A stretch of 32,077 bases of DNA. Origin: Pelagibacteraceae bacterium AG-365-D07 (lineage in GTDB: Bacteria > Pseudomonadota > Alphaproteobacteria > Pelagibacterales > Pelagibacteraceae). Made by a program: the position numbers and the translations under genes. Below the pieces are notes generated by a model, which ran no database searches, was not told the DNA's origin, and saw nothing but the letters and a program-made list of their open reading frames with translations. Of the stretch, positions 7,808-15,452 are shown piece after piece. The stretch spans positions 1 to 32,077 of the forward strand of contig QCGH01000015.1 of assembly GCA_003280005.1 (NCBI GenBank), given 5' to 3'. How positions within the stretch are numbered: the first letter of the stretch is position 1; each line of letters starts with the position of its first letter.

Positions 7808-8923
7808 TTATTTCTTAGTAAGTAATATTGATTTTAAATCATTTCTTTCAATTCTAATTGGGCAATTTTTTAGTCTTTGATCATTAACCCCTGATAATAT
7901 TTTATTGTAGTCTCTTGATATATTGATACCAAGTTTTTTAAAGTTATTTTCTAATCCTGCTTGGTTTTTTATATTTTTAAGCATAGCATCAAGTTCATAA
8001 ATATTTTTTATTTTAAATAATTTAAAAATTGAATTAAATCTTTCTTTTAAATCAAATGATGTAATTGAATAATTTGAGTTCAAATAATACTTAAGCATAA
8101 ATTCATTTATTGTTAGAGAAACAGCATGTCCATGATCAATCCCATAGTATACACTAAATGGATAAGATGCAGCATGTGGTCCATTTGTTTTTGCGATAGA
8201 AATTGCCTTACCTGATAAATTTGCAGCAAGACACATTTTAATTGTGTTTTCAATGTTTGGTTTTTTAATAAAATTTATATAGTTTGGTATTGATAATTTT
8301 AATGATTTTTTTGAAAACTCAAGGCTCTTTTCATTAGATTTAACAGAAATCATAGACTCCAGAGCTTGTGCAATCGCATCAAAACCAGTTGATGCTTTAA
8401 GAATTTTTTTACTTTTTATAATTAGTTCGGGGATTATAAAATAATAATCTGGTTTAACAAATTCATTCTCAACTGAATATTTATTTTTATTTATATATAA
8501 AACTGCAAATGGAGTGACCTCTGCTCCAGAACCCGCTGTTGTTGGTATAGCTATTAATTTAGAATGTTTTTTTTTAAAATTAAAATTTGATTTTGAAACA
8601 CTTTCTTCAATATTTCCTTCATTAAAATAAACATTCGCTAATTTTGCGTAATCTAATACACATCCTCCTCCTACAGCAATAATCAAATCTGGTTTAAATT
8701 TATTTATTAATTTAATGATTTTTTTTAACTCTTGTAATTCTGGTAAGTATTTCTTTTTAAAGAAAAAATTTACTTCTTTATTTTTTGAAATATTTTTAAA
8801 AATCTTGTCTGCACCAGACTTATAAAAAGAATTGTATCCAGTTAAAAAAAAAATTTTTTTAAAATTTCTGTTTAAAATTAATTTTTGTAAATTTTTGTAA
8901 TCGTTTTTTCCTATAATATTCAT
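7808..8923 (-). CDS. Iron-containing alcohol dehydrogenase, probable phosphonoacetaldehyde reductase
   Basis: This 371-residue group III alcohol dehydrogenase has the NAD(P)-binding GGGCVLDYAK (85-94) and PTTAGSGAEV (127-136). Metal ligands by spacing are D182, Q186, H250 and H264. The usual pattern is Asp-x3-His and two His 14 apart, so the second ligand is Gln rather than His (FDAIAQALES). The best functional guess is reduction of phosphonoacetaldehyde to 2-hydroxyethylphosphonate (PhpC/Pdh role), because the gene lies 6 bases after mpnS, which uses that product. The family is broad, so the substrate rests on context. Weaker alternatives are a general short-chain aldehyde reductase. Confidence 0.8.
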   Translation of the reverse strand: MNIIGKNDYKNLQKLILNRNFKKIFFLTGYNSFYKSGADKIFKNISKNKEVNFFFKKKYLPELQELKKIIKLINKFKPDLIIAVGGGCVLDYAKLANVYFNEGNIEESVSKSNFNFKKKHSKLIAIPTTAGSGAEVTPFAVLYINKNKYSVENEFVKPDYYFIIPELIIKSKKILKASTGFDAIAQALESMISVKSNEKSLEFSKKSLKLSIPNYINFIKKPNIENTIKMCLAANLSGKAISIAKTNGPHAASYPFSVYYGIDHGHAVSLTINEFMLKYYLNSNYSITSFDLKERFNSIFKLFKIKNIYELDAMLKNIKNQAGLENNFKKLGINISRDYNKILSGVNDQRLKNCPIRIERNDLKSILLTKK

Positions 8924-8929
8924 AAAAAA

Positions 8930-10201
8930 TTAATACCATCTACTATTTTCACTCAATACTCTTTCTATATTCTTTTTACCTAACTGAGATAATTGAAGTA
9001 AATTATCACCACTTATATTGCCAGGCACTCGTAATATAAGAACATTTGCATTTTTATTAATAATTGAAAACTTAACAAAAGGTTTTAAGTAAAATGTGTC
9101 ATCTCTGTTTAATTTAAATATTTTTGAATTATGTTTTAACTTTATATTATCACTTAATACATACAAATACTGGTGACAAAAATTTTCAAGAACAATGTAA
9201 TTATTTTTTAATACATTTATTTCAATTGATTTAGCATCTGGAACAAATTTTGATGAAGCCAGCTCACTTATTTGAAAAGTTTTTTGCCTACTGTTTGGAA
9301 AGTACCATTTGTTAGAATTGTTTTTCTTATTAATTGTAACTTTGTTTCTTTTGTCAAATGCCATTACATCTTTTGTATTTACACCCAAAATATTTGAATA
9401 TTTTTCATATACATTATTTTTTTTAATTTTTTTAAGTCTTTTACTTATTTCCTCATCGGTTAATAATAAATTATTTTTAAACCTTTTTATTAAATCTTTA
9501 TTAATTTTTGAGCCATCTTTAACATCAACAAGTATTTTTTTTGCATTAAGATTTCCAATTAATGTTAAATTGTCCTGAAGTTGTGGTGTAACTTTATCTA
9601 AATATGTTAGTGCAATTATAAAGTTTTCTAAATTATCTCTACTTGCAAAGGAATGTGGTACATATGGACTTATATACATTGAGTCACCAGTTTTCATTTT
9701 AGCTACGGATTTTACACCTTTATCATTGACATAGTAAAAATTAATATTGCCTACAAAATAAGTAAATTGATGTAATAAATGACCTTTGTTCCATATTACA
9801 TTTTTGTTTGTAGGTTTGTTGTTATTAACTTTGCAAATTGTTCTTATCCATTCAGGTCTAAATGGTGCAAATTTTTCCATAACTGTATCTCTATATTCAT
9901 AATAATCTTTACCATTTCTTTTTATTATTCTAGATGTTTTCAAAGATTGTTTTTTTGTAAAGATTTTAATATCTGGAGATTTTTTATAAAAAAATTTATG
10001 ATTTATTAAACTGTCAACTTGAACAGGCCAAATTTTAATAATTTTTTTAACTGTTTTAAAATCAAGATTAGCTTTTCCATTTAAAATTTTTTTTATTTTA
10101 GTATGACTTATTTTAAGTTCTCTAGCAGCATCTTCAGGTCTTCTTTTTAAATCATTTAAAATTTGTCTTAATCTTACAGTTGAAAATAATTTTGTATCCA
10201 T
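8930..10201 (-). CDS. mpnS: Methylphosphonate synthase
   Basis: This 423-residue protein is in the HEPD/MpnS family of non-heme iron, O2-dependent, cofactor-free oxygenases; MpnS converts 2-hydroxyethylphosphonate to methylphosphonate. N-terminal residues 10-60 form a lambda-repressor-like HTH with K19, which aligns by eye with the phosphonate-contacting Lys from the neighbouring subunit. RDTVMEKFAPFRPEWIR (104-120) is family-typical. The first cupin has WNKGHLLHQF (137-146) and GDSMYISPYVPHSF (172-185). The metal set is H141, Q145, H183: His-x3-Gln, then His 38 residues on, the spacing I recall for Nitrosopumilus MpnS (148/152/190). HEPD instead uses a Glu where this protein has I177. The second cupin (about 320-395) is degenerate. 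Start ATG is the first in frame; it leads a tight operon with the reductase and LicD-like genes. Confidence 0.88.
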   Translation of the reverse strand: MDTKLFSTVRLRQILNDLKRRPEDAARELKISHTKIKKILNGKANLDFKTVKKIIKIWPVQVDSLINHKFFYKKSPDIKIFTKKQSLKTSRIIKRNGKDYYEYRDTVMEKFAPFRPEWIRTICKVNNNKPTNKNVIWNKGHLLHQFTYFVGNINFYYVNDKGVKSVAKMKTGDSMYISPYVPHSFASRDNLENFIIALTYLDKVTPQLQDNLTLIGNLNAKKILVDVKDGSKINKDLIKRFKNNLLLTDEEISKRLKKIKKNNVYEKYSNILGVNTKDVMAFDKRNKVTINKKNNSNKWYFPNSRQKTFQISELASSKFVPDAKSIEINVLKNNYIVLENFCHQYLYVLSDNIKLKHNSKIFKLNRDDTFYLKPFVKFSIINKNANVLILRVPGNISGDNLLQLSQLGKKNIERVLSENSRWY

Positions 10202-10271
10202 ATTTTTGAAATTAAGTTTAGATTTATCAAATTTTGTTGTTTTTTTAAATTCTTTTCTCTATGAATATCTT
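10202..10271 (-). promoter_or_regulatory. Spacer upstream of mpnS
   Basis: These 70 bases separate the rlmB stop from the mpnS start on the same strand and are the only place for an mpnS promoter. A TTGATA is present on the minus strand but no good -10 follows at the normal distance, and no GC-containing terminator hairpin is seen after rlmB. Read-through from rlmB is therefore possible. No strong Shine-Dalgarno precedes the ATG. Confidence 0.3.
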
Positions 10272-11012
10272 TTAGGTAATTTTACGTTCATTTATATTAT
10301 GAAATGCAATCGAAGCACTATTAGAGAGATTCAAACTTTCAATTTTATCATTAATTTGTATTCTAACTAAAAAATCTACATACTTTTCAGTATGCTTTTT
10401 CATTCCATATCCCTCTGAACCAAATATTAATACATTATTTTGATTTATTTCTATATCACGAATTTTTTTCGTACCATTTGAGTCAAATCCATATATCCAA
10501 AAGTTTTTTTCTCTCAAATATTTTAATGTTGAATTAATGTTTGATACTACGAATATATTTATGTGTTCCATGCATCCACTTGCTGCTTTATGCATAATTT
10601 TACTTGTCTCTGGAAAGTGTCTTTCTTTAACAATTATTCCATCCATATTAAATGCACTAGCACTTCTAATAATTGATCCAATATTTCTTGGATCGGTTGC
10701 TCCAGATAAACAGACAAGATTTATGTTTTTTTGATCTTTAATAAAATTTTTTAATTCTTTTTTTTCTAATTTTTCTACTTCTGCAACAAAACCTTGATGT
10801 AATATATCTTCATTCTTACAATATTTATCCAATTCTTTTCTAGTTTTAAAAAAAACCTTTAAATCTTTAAGTAAATTTTTTTTTGGGTTCTCTCTATGAA
10901 TTGTTTTTTTACTTTCCTCGGTTAAGAAAATTTTAAGAACTTTTCTTCTGTCATTTTTAAGAGCCTCAATTACCGAGTGTTTGCCTACGATGAAATATGA
11001 TGATTTATCCAT
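10272..11012 (-). CDS. rlmB: TrmH/SpoU-family RNA 2'-O-methyltransferase, probable RlmB
   Basis: This protein methylates the 2'-hydroxyl of a guanosine in 23S rRNA if it is RlmB. The three SPOUT motifs are visible: DPRNIGSIIRSA, LIFGSEGYGM and IESLNLSNSASIAFH. An N-terminal substrate-binding domain begins IVGKHSVIEAL. I chose the ATG at 11012 (protein MDKSSYFIVG, 246 residues), because the extra 39 residues of the longer frame to 11129 are Cys/Tyr-rich, unlike the family, and overlap the divergent tRNA promoter region. RlmB rather than another TrmH member is supported by length and domain plan, not by a search. It is divergent from the tRNA-Tyr/tuf operon and co-directional with mpnS. Confidence 0.87.
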   Translation of the reverse strand: MDKSSYFIVGKHSVIEALKNDRRKVLKIFLTEESKKTIHRENPKKNLLKDLKVFFKTRKELDKYCKNEDILHQGFVAEVEKLEKKELKNFIKDQKNINLVCLSGATDPRNIGSIIRSASAFNMDGIIVKERHFPETSKIMHKAASGCMEHINIFVVSNINSTLKYLREKNFWIYGFDSNGTKKIRDIEINQNNVLIFGSEGYGMKKHTEKYVDFLVRIQINDKIESLNLSNSASIAFHNINERKIT

Positions 11013-11036
11013 TTTTTTACATAATTTACACGTTTT

Positions 11037-11065
11037 TTGATAGATTTTACCATAAATTCTAATAT
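11037..11065 (+). promoter_or_regulatory. Candidate promoter of the tRNA-Tyr/Gly/tuf operon
   Basis: TTGATA (11037-11042), a 17-base spacer and TAATAT (11060-11065) form a good sigma-70-type match in the 134-base divergent gap. It lies about 80 bases before the mature tRNA-Tyr end, which leaves a processed leader. Other weaker boxes exist closer to the tRNA, so the start site is not fixed. Confidence 0.42.
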
Positions 11066-11146
11066 TGCAATTATAAGATAAAAATATATAAACCGCCTGT
11101 TGTTTAGGCATTATTAAACATGTGGACACTCTTCCATACTATATTT

Positions 11147-11232
<86 letters not shown>

Positions 11233-11269
11233 TTTAATTTTGTTTAAACAGGAGTGAACACTTGGTTAT

Positions 11270-11343
11270 GCGGGTGTAGTTCAGTGGTAGAACACTAGCC
11301 TTCCAAGCTGGTTGCGTGGGTTCGATTCCCATCACCCGCTCCA
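11270..11343 (+). tRNA. tRNA-Gly (anticodon UCC)
   Basis: GCGGGTG pairs with CACCCGC at the acceptor. The stem CTAGC/GCTGG (with a G-T pair) encloses CTTCCAA, giving anticodon TCC. The T-loop is TTCGATT and CCA is encoded at 11341-11343. It lies 37 bases after tRNA-Tyr and 37 bases before tuf, so both tRNAs are cut from the tuf transcript. Confidence 0.97.
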
Positions 11344-11380
11344 AATGTAAATAAAAATTATTAGTGAGGTAAAAAAAATA

Positions 11381-12571
11381 ATGTCTAAAGAAAAGTTTAA
11401 TAGATCGAAGCCACATTGTAACATTGGAACAATTGGCCACGTCGATCATGGTAAAACGACTCTTACAGCTGCAATAACAAAAGTATTGTCAGAAACTGGT
11501 GGAGCTCAATTTACAGCATATGATCAAATTGATAAAGCGCCCGAGGAAAAAGAGAGAGGTATTACTATTTCTACTGCTCACGTTGAGTATGAAACAGATA
11601 AAAGACATTATGCTCACGTAGATTGTCCAGGTCACGCTGACTATGTAAAAAATATGATTACAGGTGCAGCACAAATGGATGGAGCAATATTAGTTGTGAA
11701 TGCTGCAGATGGTCCAATGCCCCAAACTAAAGAACATATTCTTTTAGCTAGACAAGTTGGTGTTCCAGCAATTGTTGTTTACTTAAACAAAGTTGACCAA
11801 GTTGATGATAAAGAAATGATAGATTTAGTTGAAGAGGAAATAAAAGAACTTCTTACATCATATAAATTTCCAGGAGACAAAACTCCGATCATTAAAGGTT
11901 CGGCACTTGCAGCTGTTGAAGGAAAAGACGAGGAGATTGGAAAAAAATCAATTATGGAATTAATGAAAGCAGTTGATGAATTTATTCCTCAACCTGACAG
12001 ACCAAAAGACAAACCTTTCTTAATGCCTGTAGAAGATGTTTTTTCTATTTCAGGAAGAGGTACAGTTGTAACAGGTAGAGTAGAACAAGGTGTTGTTAAG
12101 ACTGGAGAAGAAATAGAAATTGTTGGAATTAGAGAAACTAAAAAATCTGTTTGTACAGGTGTTGAAATGTTCAGAAAAATTTTAGACACTGGTGAAGCAG
12201 GTGATAATATTGGTGCTTTATTAAGAGGTGTAGAAAGAACAGATGTTGAAAGAGGTCAAGTTCTTTGTAAACCTGGTTCGGTAACTCCTCATACAAAATT
12301 TGAAGCTCAAGCATATGTTCTTAAAAAAGAGGAAGGTGGCAGACATACTCCTTTCTTTACTAAGTACAGACCACAGTTTTATTTTAGAACTACTGATGTT
12401 ACTGGAGAAGTGGAATTGCCATCTGGTACTGAAATGGTAATGCCAGGAGATGATGCTAAATTTACTGTTAAACTAATTACTCCTATAGCAATGAGTGAAA
12501 AATTAAATTTTGCAATAAGAGAAGGTGGTAGAACAGTAGGTGCAGGAGTAGTAACTAAAATTATAGAGTAA
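11381..12571 (+). CDS. tuf: Translation elongation factor Tu
   Basis: EF-Tu delivers aminoacyl-tRNA to the ribosome as a GTP complex. The 396 residues carry GHVDHGKT (19-26), DCPGH (81-85) and NKVD (136-139) GTP-binding motifs, followed by the two beta-barrel domains ending in the typical [16 protein letters not shown] Shine-Dalgarno GAGGT at 11366-11370 is well placed before the ATG. It is the only tuf in the window: the usual second position between fusA and rpsJ is empty, so the genome probably has a single copy. The mature 5' part of the transcript carries two tRNAs and the 3' part tRNA-Trp. Confidence 0.98.
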   Translation: MSKEKFNRSKPHCNIGTIGHVDHGKTTLTAAITKVLSETGGAQFTAYDQIDKAPEEKERGITISTAHVEYETDKRHYAHVDCPGHADYVKNMITGAAQMDGAILVVNAADGPMPQTKEHILLARQVGVPAIVVYLNKVDQVDDKEMIDLVEEEIKELLTSYKFPGDKTPIIKGSALAAVEGKDEEIGKKSIMELMKAVDEFIPQPDRPKDKPFLMPVEDVFSISGRGTVVTGRVEQGVVKTGEEIEIVGIRETKKSVCTGVEMFRKILDTGEAGDNIGALLRGVERTDVERGQVLCKPGSVTPHTKFEAQAYVLKKEEGGRHTPFFTKYRPQFYFRTTDVTGEVELPSGTEMVMPGDDAKFTVKLITPIAMSEKLNFAIREGGRTVGAGVVTKIIE

Positions 12572-12579
12572 AACTCCAT

Positions 12580-12655
12580 AGGAGTGTAGCTCAATTGGTA
12601 GAGCGCCGGTCTCCAAAACCGGAGGTTGGGGGTTCGATTCCCTCCGCTCCTGCCA
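12580..12655 (+). tRNA. tRNA-Trp (anticodon CCA)
   Basis: AGGAGTG pairs with CGCTCCT, and the stem CCGGT/ACCGG encloses CTCCAAA, giving anticodon CCA. The T-loop is TTCGATT, the discriminator is G, and the 3' CCA is encoded at 12653-12655. It sits 8 bases after tuf and 18 before secE, the common tuf-trnW-secE arrangement of alphaproteobacteria. Confidence 0.97.
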
Positions 12656-12673
12656 TTAGTTAACAAGGAAATT

Positions 12674-12865
12674 ATGAAAAACCCACTAAAATTTTTTCAG
12701 GAAGTTAAAAACGAGGCATTTAAAGTTTCATGGCCCACATCTAAAGAAACAGTTCAAGGATCTTTAATGGTTGCTGCGATGGCTATAATAGCTTCGTTAT
12801 TCTTTTTATTATTAGACCAAATTTTAAAATTTTTTTTGGAAATCGTTCTTAAAGTGAGTTTTTAA
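12674..12865 (+). CDS. secE: Preprotein translocase subunit SecE
   Basis: This 63-residue membrane protein has the SecE signature FQEVKNEAFKVSWPTSKET at 9-27, followed by one transmembrane helix (about 32-55). SecE clamps SecY in the Sec channel. A single helix is the usual form outside the enterics, which have three. I start at the ATG at 12674; the longer in-frame start at 12626 would translate the end of tRNA-Trp. The stop overlaps nusG by one base (TAATG). Confidence 0.95.
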   Translation: MKNPLKFFQEVKNEAFKVSWPTSKETVQGSLMVAAMAIIASLFFLLLDQILKFFLEIVLKVSF

Positions 12866-13395
12866 TGTCAAATTGGTTTATAGTTCAATCTCATTCAAGC
12901 TTTGAAAATAAAGTTGCTTCTCAAATAAGAGATGAAGCAGAAAAAAAGAAAGTATCAGATAAAATTGATGAAATTGTTGTACCAACTCATGATGTTACAG
13001 AGGTAAGAAGAGGCAAGCGGGTTCAACGTAAAAAAAAGTTTTTTCCAGGATATGTTCTTATTAAATGTGATATGAACGATGATATATACCATATGATTAA
13101 AGGACTAAAAAAAGTAAGTGGTTTTTTGGGATCACAGGGTACACCTGTACCAGTTTCTGATAAAGAAATTGAGAAGATTTTAGGCGAAATAAAAGATGGT
13201 GTAGTTCAGCCAAAATCTGGTATAGATTACGCGATTGGTGAAAAAGTTCAGGTGATCGACGGTCCTTTTGCATCATTCAGTGGTTTAGTTGAAGAAATAG
13301 ATGAAGATAAATCTAAACTAAAAGTTTCTGTTTCAATTTTTGGAAGACCAACTCCAGTTGAATTAGAATTTAACCAAGTAGAAAAGGCAAGTTAA
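12865..13395 (+). CDS. nusG: Transcription termination/antitermination factor NusG
   Basis: The 176-residue protein has the NGN domain, opening with [18 protein letters not shown] and containing [11 protein letters not shown], and a C-terminal KOW domain with the core [20 protein letters not shown]. NusG binds the RNA polymerase clamp and couples it with Rho or ribosomal S10. The position between secE and rplK is universal. It joins both neighbours through TAATG overlaps. Confidence 0.97.
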   Translation: MSNWFIVQSHSSFENKVASQIRDEAEKKKVSDKIDEIVVPTHDVTEVRRGKRVQRKKKFFPGYVLIKCDMNDDIYHMIKGLKKVSGFLGSQGTPVPVSDKEIEKILGEIKDGVVQPKSGIDYAIGEKVQVIDGPFASFSGLVEEIDEDKSKLKVSVSIFGRPTPVELEFNQVEKAS

Positions 13396-13823
13396 TGGCT
13401 AAAAAAGAAATAGCAGGCTATGTAAAACTACAAATCAAAGGTGGACAAGCCAATCCAGCTCCTCCTGTAGGTCCAGCTTTAGGACAAAGAGGTATAAACA
13501 TAATGGAATTTTGTAAAGCATTTAATGATAAAACTAAAGGTTTAATGGGTAAGCCAGTACCAGTAATCATAACAGTTTATAAAGATAAAAAATTTGATTT
13601 TATAATTAAAACACCACCAGCGACTTATTATATAAAAGAAAAGTTAAAATTAAAAAGTGGTTCTTCAGAACCTGGGCGAAACATAGTTAAATCGATAACA
13701 AAAAAACAATTAGAGGAAATAGCAAAAGAAAAAATGGCTGATCTAAATGCACATGATATTGATCAAGCAGCAAAAATAATTGCTGGATCAGCAAGATCTA
13801 TGGGTATCGAGGTTAAAGAATAA
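13395..13823 (+). CDS. rplK: 50S ribosomal protein L11
   Basis: The protein has 142 residues, the normal length. Residues 1-70 hold the N-terminal domain with [20 protein letters not shown], the Pro-rich loop of the GTPase-associated centre. The C-terminal domain (from about 75) binds the 23S rRNA thiostrepton region. It starts by TAATG overlap with nusG and ends the same way into rplA. Confidence 0.98.
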   Translation: MAKKEIAGYVKLQIKGGQANPAPPVGPALGQRGINIMEFCKAFNDKTKGLMGKPVPVIITVYKDKKFDFIIKTPPATYYIKEKLKLKSGSSEPGRNIVKSITKKQLEEIAKEKMADLNAHDIDQAAKIIAGSARSMGIEVKE

Positions 13824-14512
13824 TGGTCTCAAAAAGATATAAAGGTTTGCTGAAGTCAGATAATGAAACAGGATCAAAGTCAATTATAGATCTTCTTCCA
13901 ATAATTAAAAAAAACTCTACAGCGAAGTTTGATGAGTCGATTGATTTAAGTTTTCAAATAAATAATAAACAAAAAAAAGGTGAAATTAATATAAGAACAG
14001 TTGTTAATATGCCATCTGGCACAGGAAAAAAAGTTAAAGTAGCTGTACTTTGTGATGAAGCAAAAAAGGCATCAGCTGAAAAAGCTGGGGCAGATTTAGT
14101 GGGCGCAGAAGATTTAATTGAAAAAATAAAAGCAGGTCAGCTTAATTTTGAAAAATTGATATGTACACCAAAAATGATGATAGGTTTATCAAAACTTGGT
14201 AAGATACTAGGACCAAAGGGTTTGATGCCGAATCCAAAACTTGGCACTGTGACAGATGATATAGAGACAGCTATAAAAAGTGCAAAAGCTGGACAAGTTG
14301 AGATTAAAAATGACAAAGATGGAAATATTGGTGTAAGTATTGGAAAAAAATCGTTTGCGGATGAAAAAATACTATTAAACTTTAAGGCGATAATTGAAAC
14401 TTTAGAAAAAGAAAAAGGAAACAACTCTTTCAAAGGCGAAATGATTAAAAACGTTTACTTAACATCTACTATGGGAACTTCATATAAACTTAAATTAGAA
14501 AAAAATTTTTAA
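13823..14512 (+). CDS. rplA: 50S ribosomal protein L1
   Basis: The 229-residue protein shows the L1 core with NMPSGTGK in domain I, the central domain II with PKMMIGLSKLGKILGPKGLMPN, and the returning domain I with NVYLTSTMGTSYK. L1 forms the mobile stalk at the E site and, in many bacteria, represses its own mRNA ahead of rplK; here nusG, rplK and rplA are joined by TAATG overlaps, so no leader of that kind is available directly before rplK. Confidence 0.97.
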   Translation: MVSKRYKGLLKSDNETGSKSIIDLLPIIKKNSTAKFDESIDLSFQINNKQKKGEINIRTVVNMPSGTGKKVKVAVLCDEAKKASAEKAGADLVGAEDLIEKIKAGQLNFEKLICTPKMMIGLSKLGKILGPKGLMPNPKLGTVTDDIETAIKSAKAGQVEIKNDKDGNIGVSIGKKSFADEKILLNFKAIIETLEKEKGNNSFKGEMIKNVYLTSTMGTSYKLKLEKNF

Positions 14513-14513
14513 A

Positions 14514-15020
14514 ATGAATAAAGATCAAAAGAAAAGCTATATAGAAAAAATGACGACTGATATTGATAAATCACAAGCCGTTATTGTTACTCATTACCAA
14601 GGTTTAAATATGCCTCAATTAGATCAATTAAGAAAACAAATGAGAGAACATGGCATCTTGTTCAAAATAACAAAAAATAGAATTACTAAGATCGCTTTAG
14701 AAAAAACTAGAGCAAAAGAATTAAGTAAGCTTTTTGCTGGTCCTACAGCAGTAGCATTATCAGATGATGCCATAACATCTGCAAAGATTCTAACAAATTT
14801 TTCTAAGCAAAATTCAAACCTAAAAATTTTAGGTGGCATAATGGGAGATGAGATTCTTGATGTAGCTGCGGTGCAAAATGTTGCGACACTACCTACACTA
14901 GATGAAGCAAGAGCCAAAATCGTAGGTATTTTGCGTACTCCTGCTCAAAAATTAGCTACGATTTTACTTGCGCCGGCCACAAAAATCGCTATTTTGGCCA
15001 GCGAAAAATCAAAAAAGTAA
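14514..15020 (+). CDS. rplJ: 50S ribosomal protein L10
   Basis: The 168-residue protein has the L10 rRNA-binding N-terminal domain ([19 protein letters not shown], then [13 protein letters not shown]) and a C-terminal helix from about 130 that anchors L7/L12 dimers. It begins 1 base after rplA with no intergenic space, so the long rplJ leader with an L10-binding site known from E. coli is absent here, or would have to lie inside rplA. Confidence 0.97.
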   Translation: MNKDQKKSYIEKMTTDIDKSQAVIVTHYQGLNMPQLDQLRKQMREHGILFKITKNRITKIALEKTRAKELSKLFAGPTAVALSDDAITSAKILTNFSKQNSNLKILGGIMGDEILDVAAVQNVATLPTLDEARAKIVGILRTPAQKLATILLAPATKIAILASEKSKK

Positions 15021-15039
15021 CCAGGGACACTTAAATATT

Positions 15040-15408
15040 ATGGCTGATTTAAATAAAATTATAGATGAATTATCAAGTTTAACAGTTGTTGAAGCTGCTG
15101 AACTTTCAAAACAACTAGAGGAGAAGTGGGGAGTAACAGCTGCAGCTGCAGTTGCTGCACCAGCTGCATCGGGTGGAGCGGCACCAGCAGAGGAAAAAGA
15201 CGAATTTACCATTGTATTAGCTTCAGCAGGAGATAAAAAAATAAATGTAATTAAAGAAGTTAGAGCAGTTACATCACTTGGACTAAAAGAAGCTAAAGAT
15301 TTAGTTGAAGGAGCACCTAAGGAAGTAAAAACAGGTGTTAATAAAAAAGAAGCAGAAGATATTAAGAAAAAATTAGAAGCTGCTGGCGCAAAAGTAGAAC
15401 TCAAATAA
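15040..15408 (+). CDS. rplL: 50S ribosomal protein L7/L12
   Basis: At 122 residues this is the usual size. An N-terminal dimerisation domain ([20 protein letters not shown]) leads to an Ala/Pro-rich hinge (about 40-55), then the C-terminal domain with [20 protein letters not shown] that recruits EF-Tu and EF-G. The start at 15040 gives the family N-terminus; an earlier in-frame ATG at 14968 would add 24 residues read from rplJ. Codon choice is unusually rich in GC-containing Ala codons for this genome, reflecting composition of the protein. Confidence 0.97.
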   Translation: MADLNKIIDELSSLTVVEAAELSKQLEEKWGVTAAAAVAAPAASGGAAPAEEKDEFTIVLASAGDKKINVIKEVRAVTSLGLKEAKDLVEGAPKEVKTGVNKKEAEDIKKKLEAAGAKVELK

Positions 15409-15435
15409 TTAACTTAAATAATTTTATTAAGTTAA
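15409..15435 (+). promoter_or_regulatory. Inverted repeat between rplL and rpoB (attenuator or processing hairpin candidate)
   Basis: TTAACTTAA (15409-15417) and TTAAGTTAA (15427-15435) form a perfect 9-bp stem with a 9-base loop immediately after the rplL stop. It lies where E. coli has an attenuator and RNase III site that set the ratio of L7/L12 to RNA polymerase. The stem has one G-C pair and no T tract after it, so a partial block or processing site is more likely than a full terminator. Confidence 0.4.
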
Positions 15436-15452
15436 TAAGCTAAAAAATTTTA

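Noticed and set aside
9309-10009. Plus-strand hydrophobic frames opposite mpnS
   Set aside because: They are Phe/Ile/Leu-rich antisense translations of Lys/Asn-rich coding and have no start context; not membrane proteins.
8930-10201. Calling this gene hydroxyethylphosphonate dioxygenase or a plain HTH-cupin regulator
   Set aside because: Ile replaces the HEPD ligand Glu and a Gln lies four residues after the first His, which is the MpnS pattern. The conserved phosphonate-binding segments and operon context argue against a simple regulator.
11013-11129. 39-residue N-terminal extension of the rlmB reading frame
   Set aside because: Composition is unlike the family, it covers the divergent promoter gap, and the ATG at 11012 gives the normal RlmB length and N-terminus.
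11234-11449. Minus-strand frame with an RVMGIEPTQPAWKASVLPLN-like translation
   Set aside because: It is the reverse translation of tRNA-Gly, a well-known false protein in databases, and it also overlaps the start of tuf.
12379-12666. Minus-strand frame with GNRTPNLRFWRPALYQLSYTP-like start
   Set aside because: It is the antisense of tRNA-Trp plus the end of tuf; another classic tRNA artefact.
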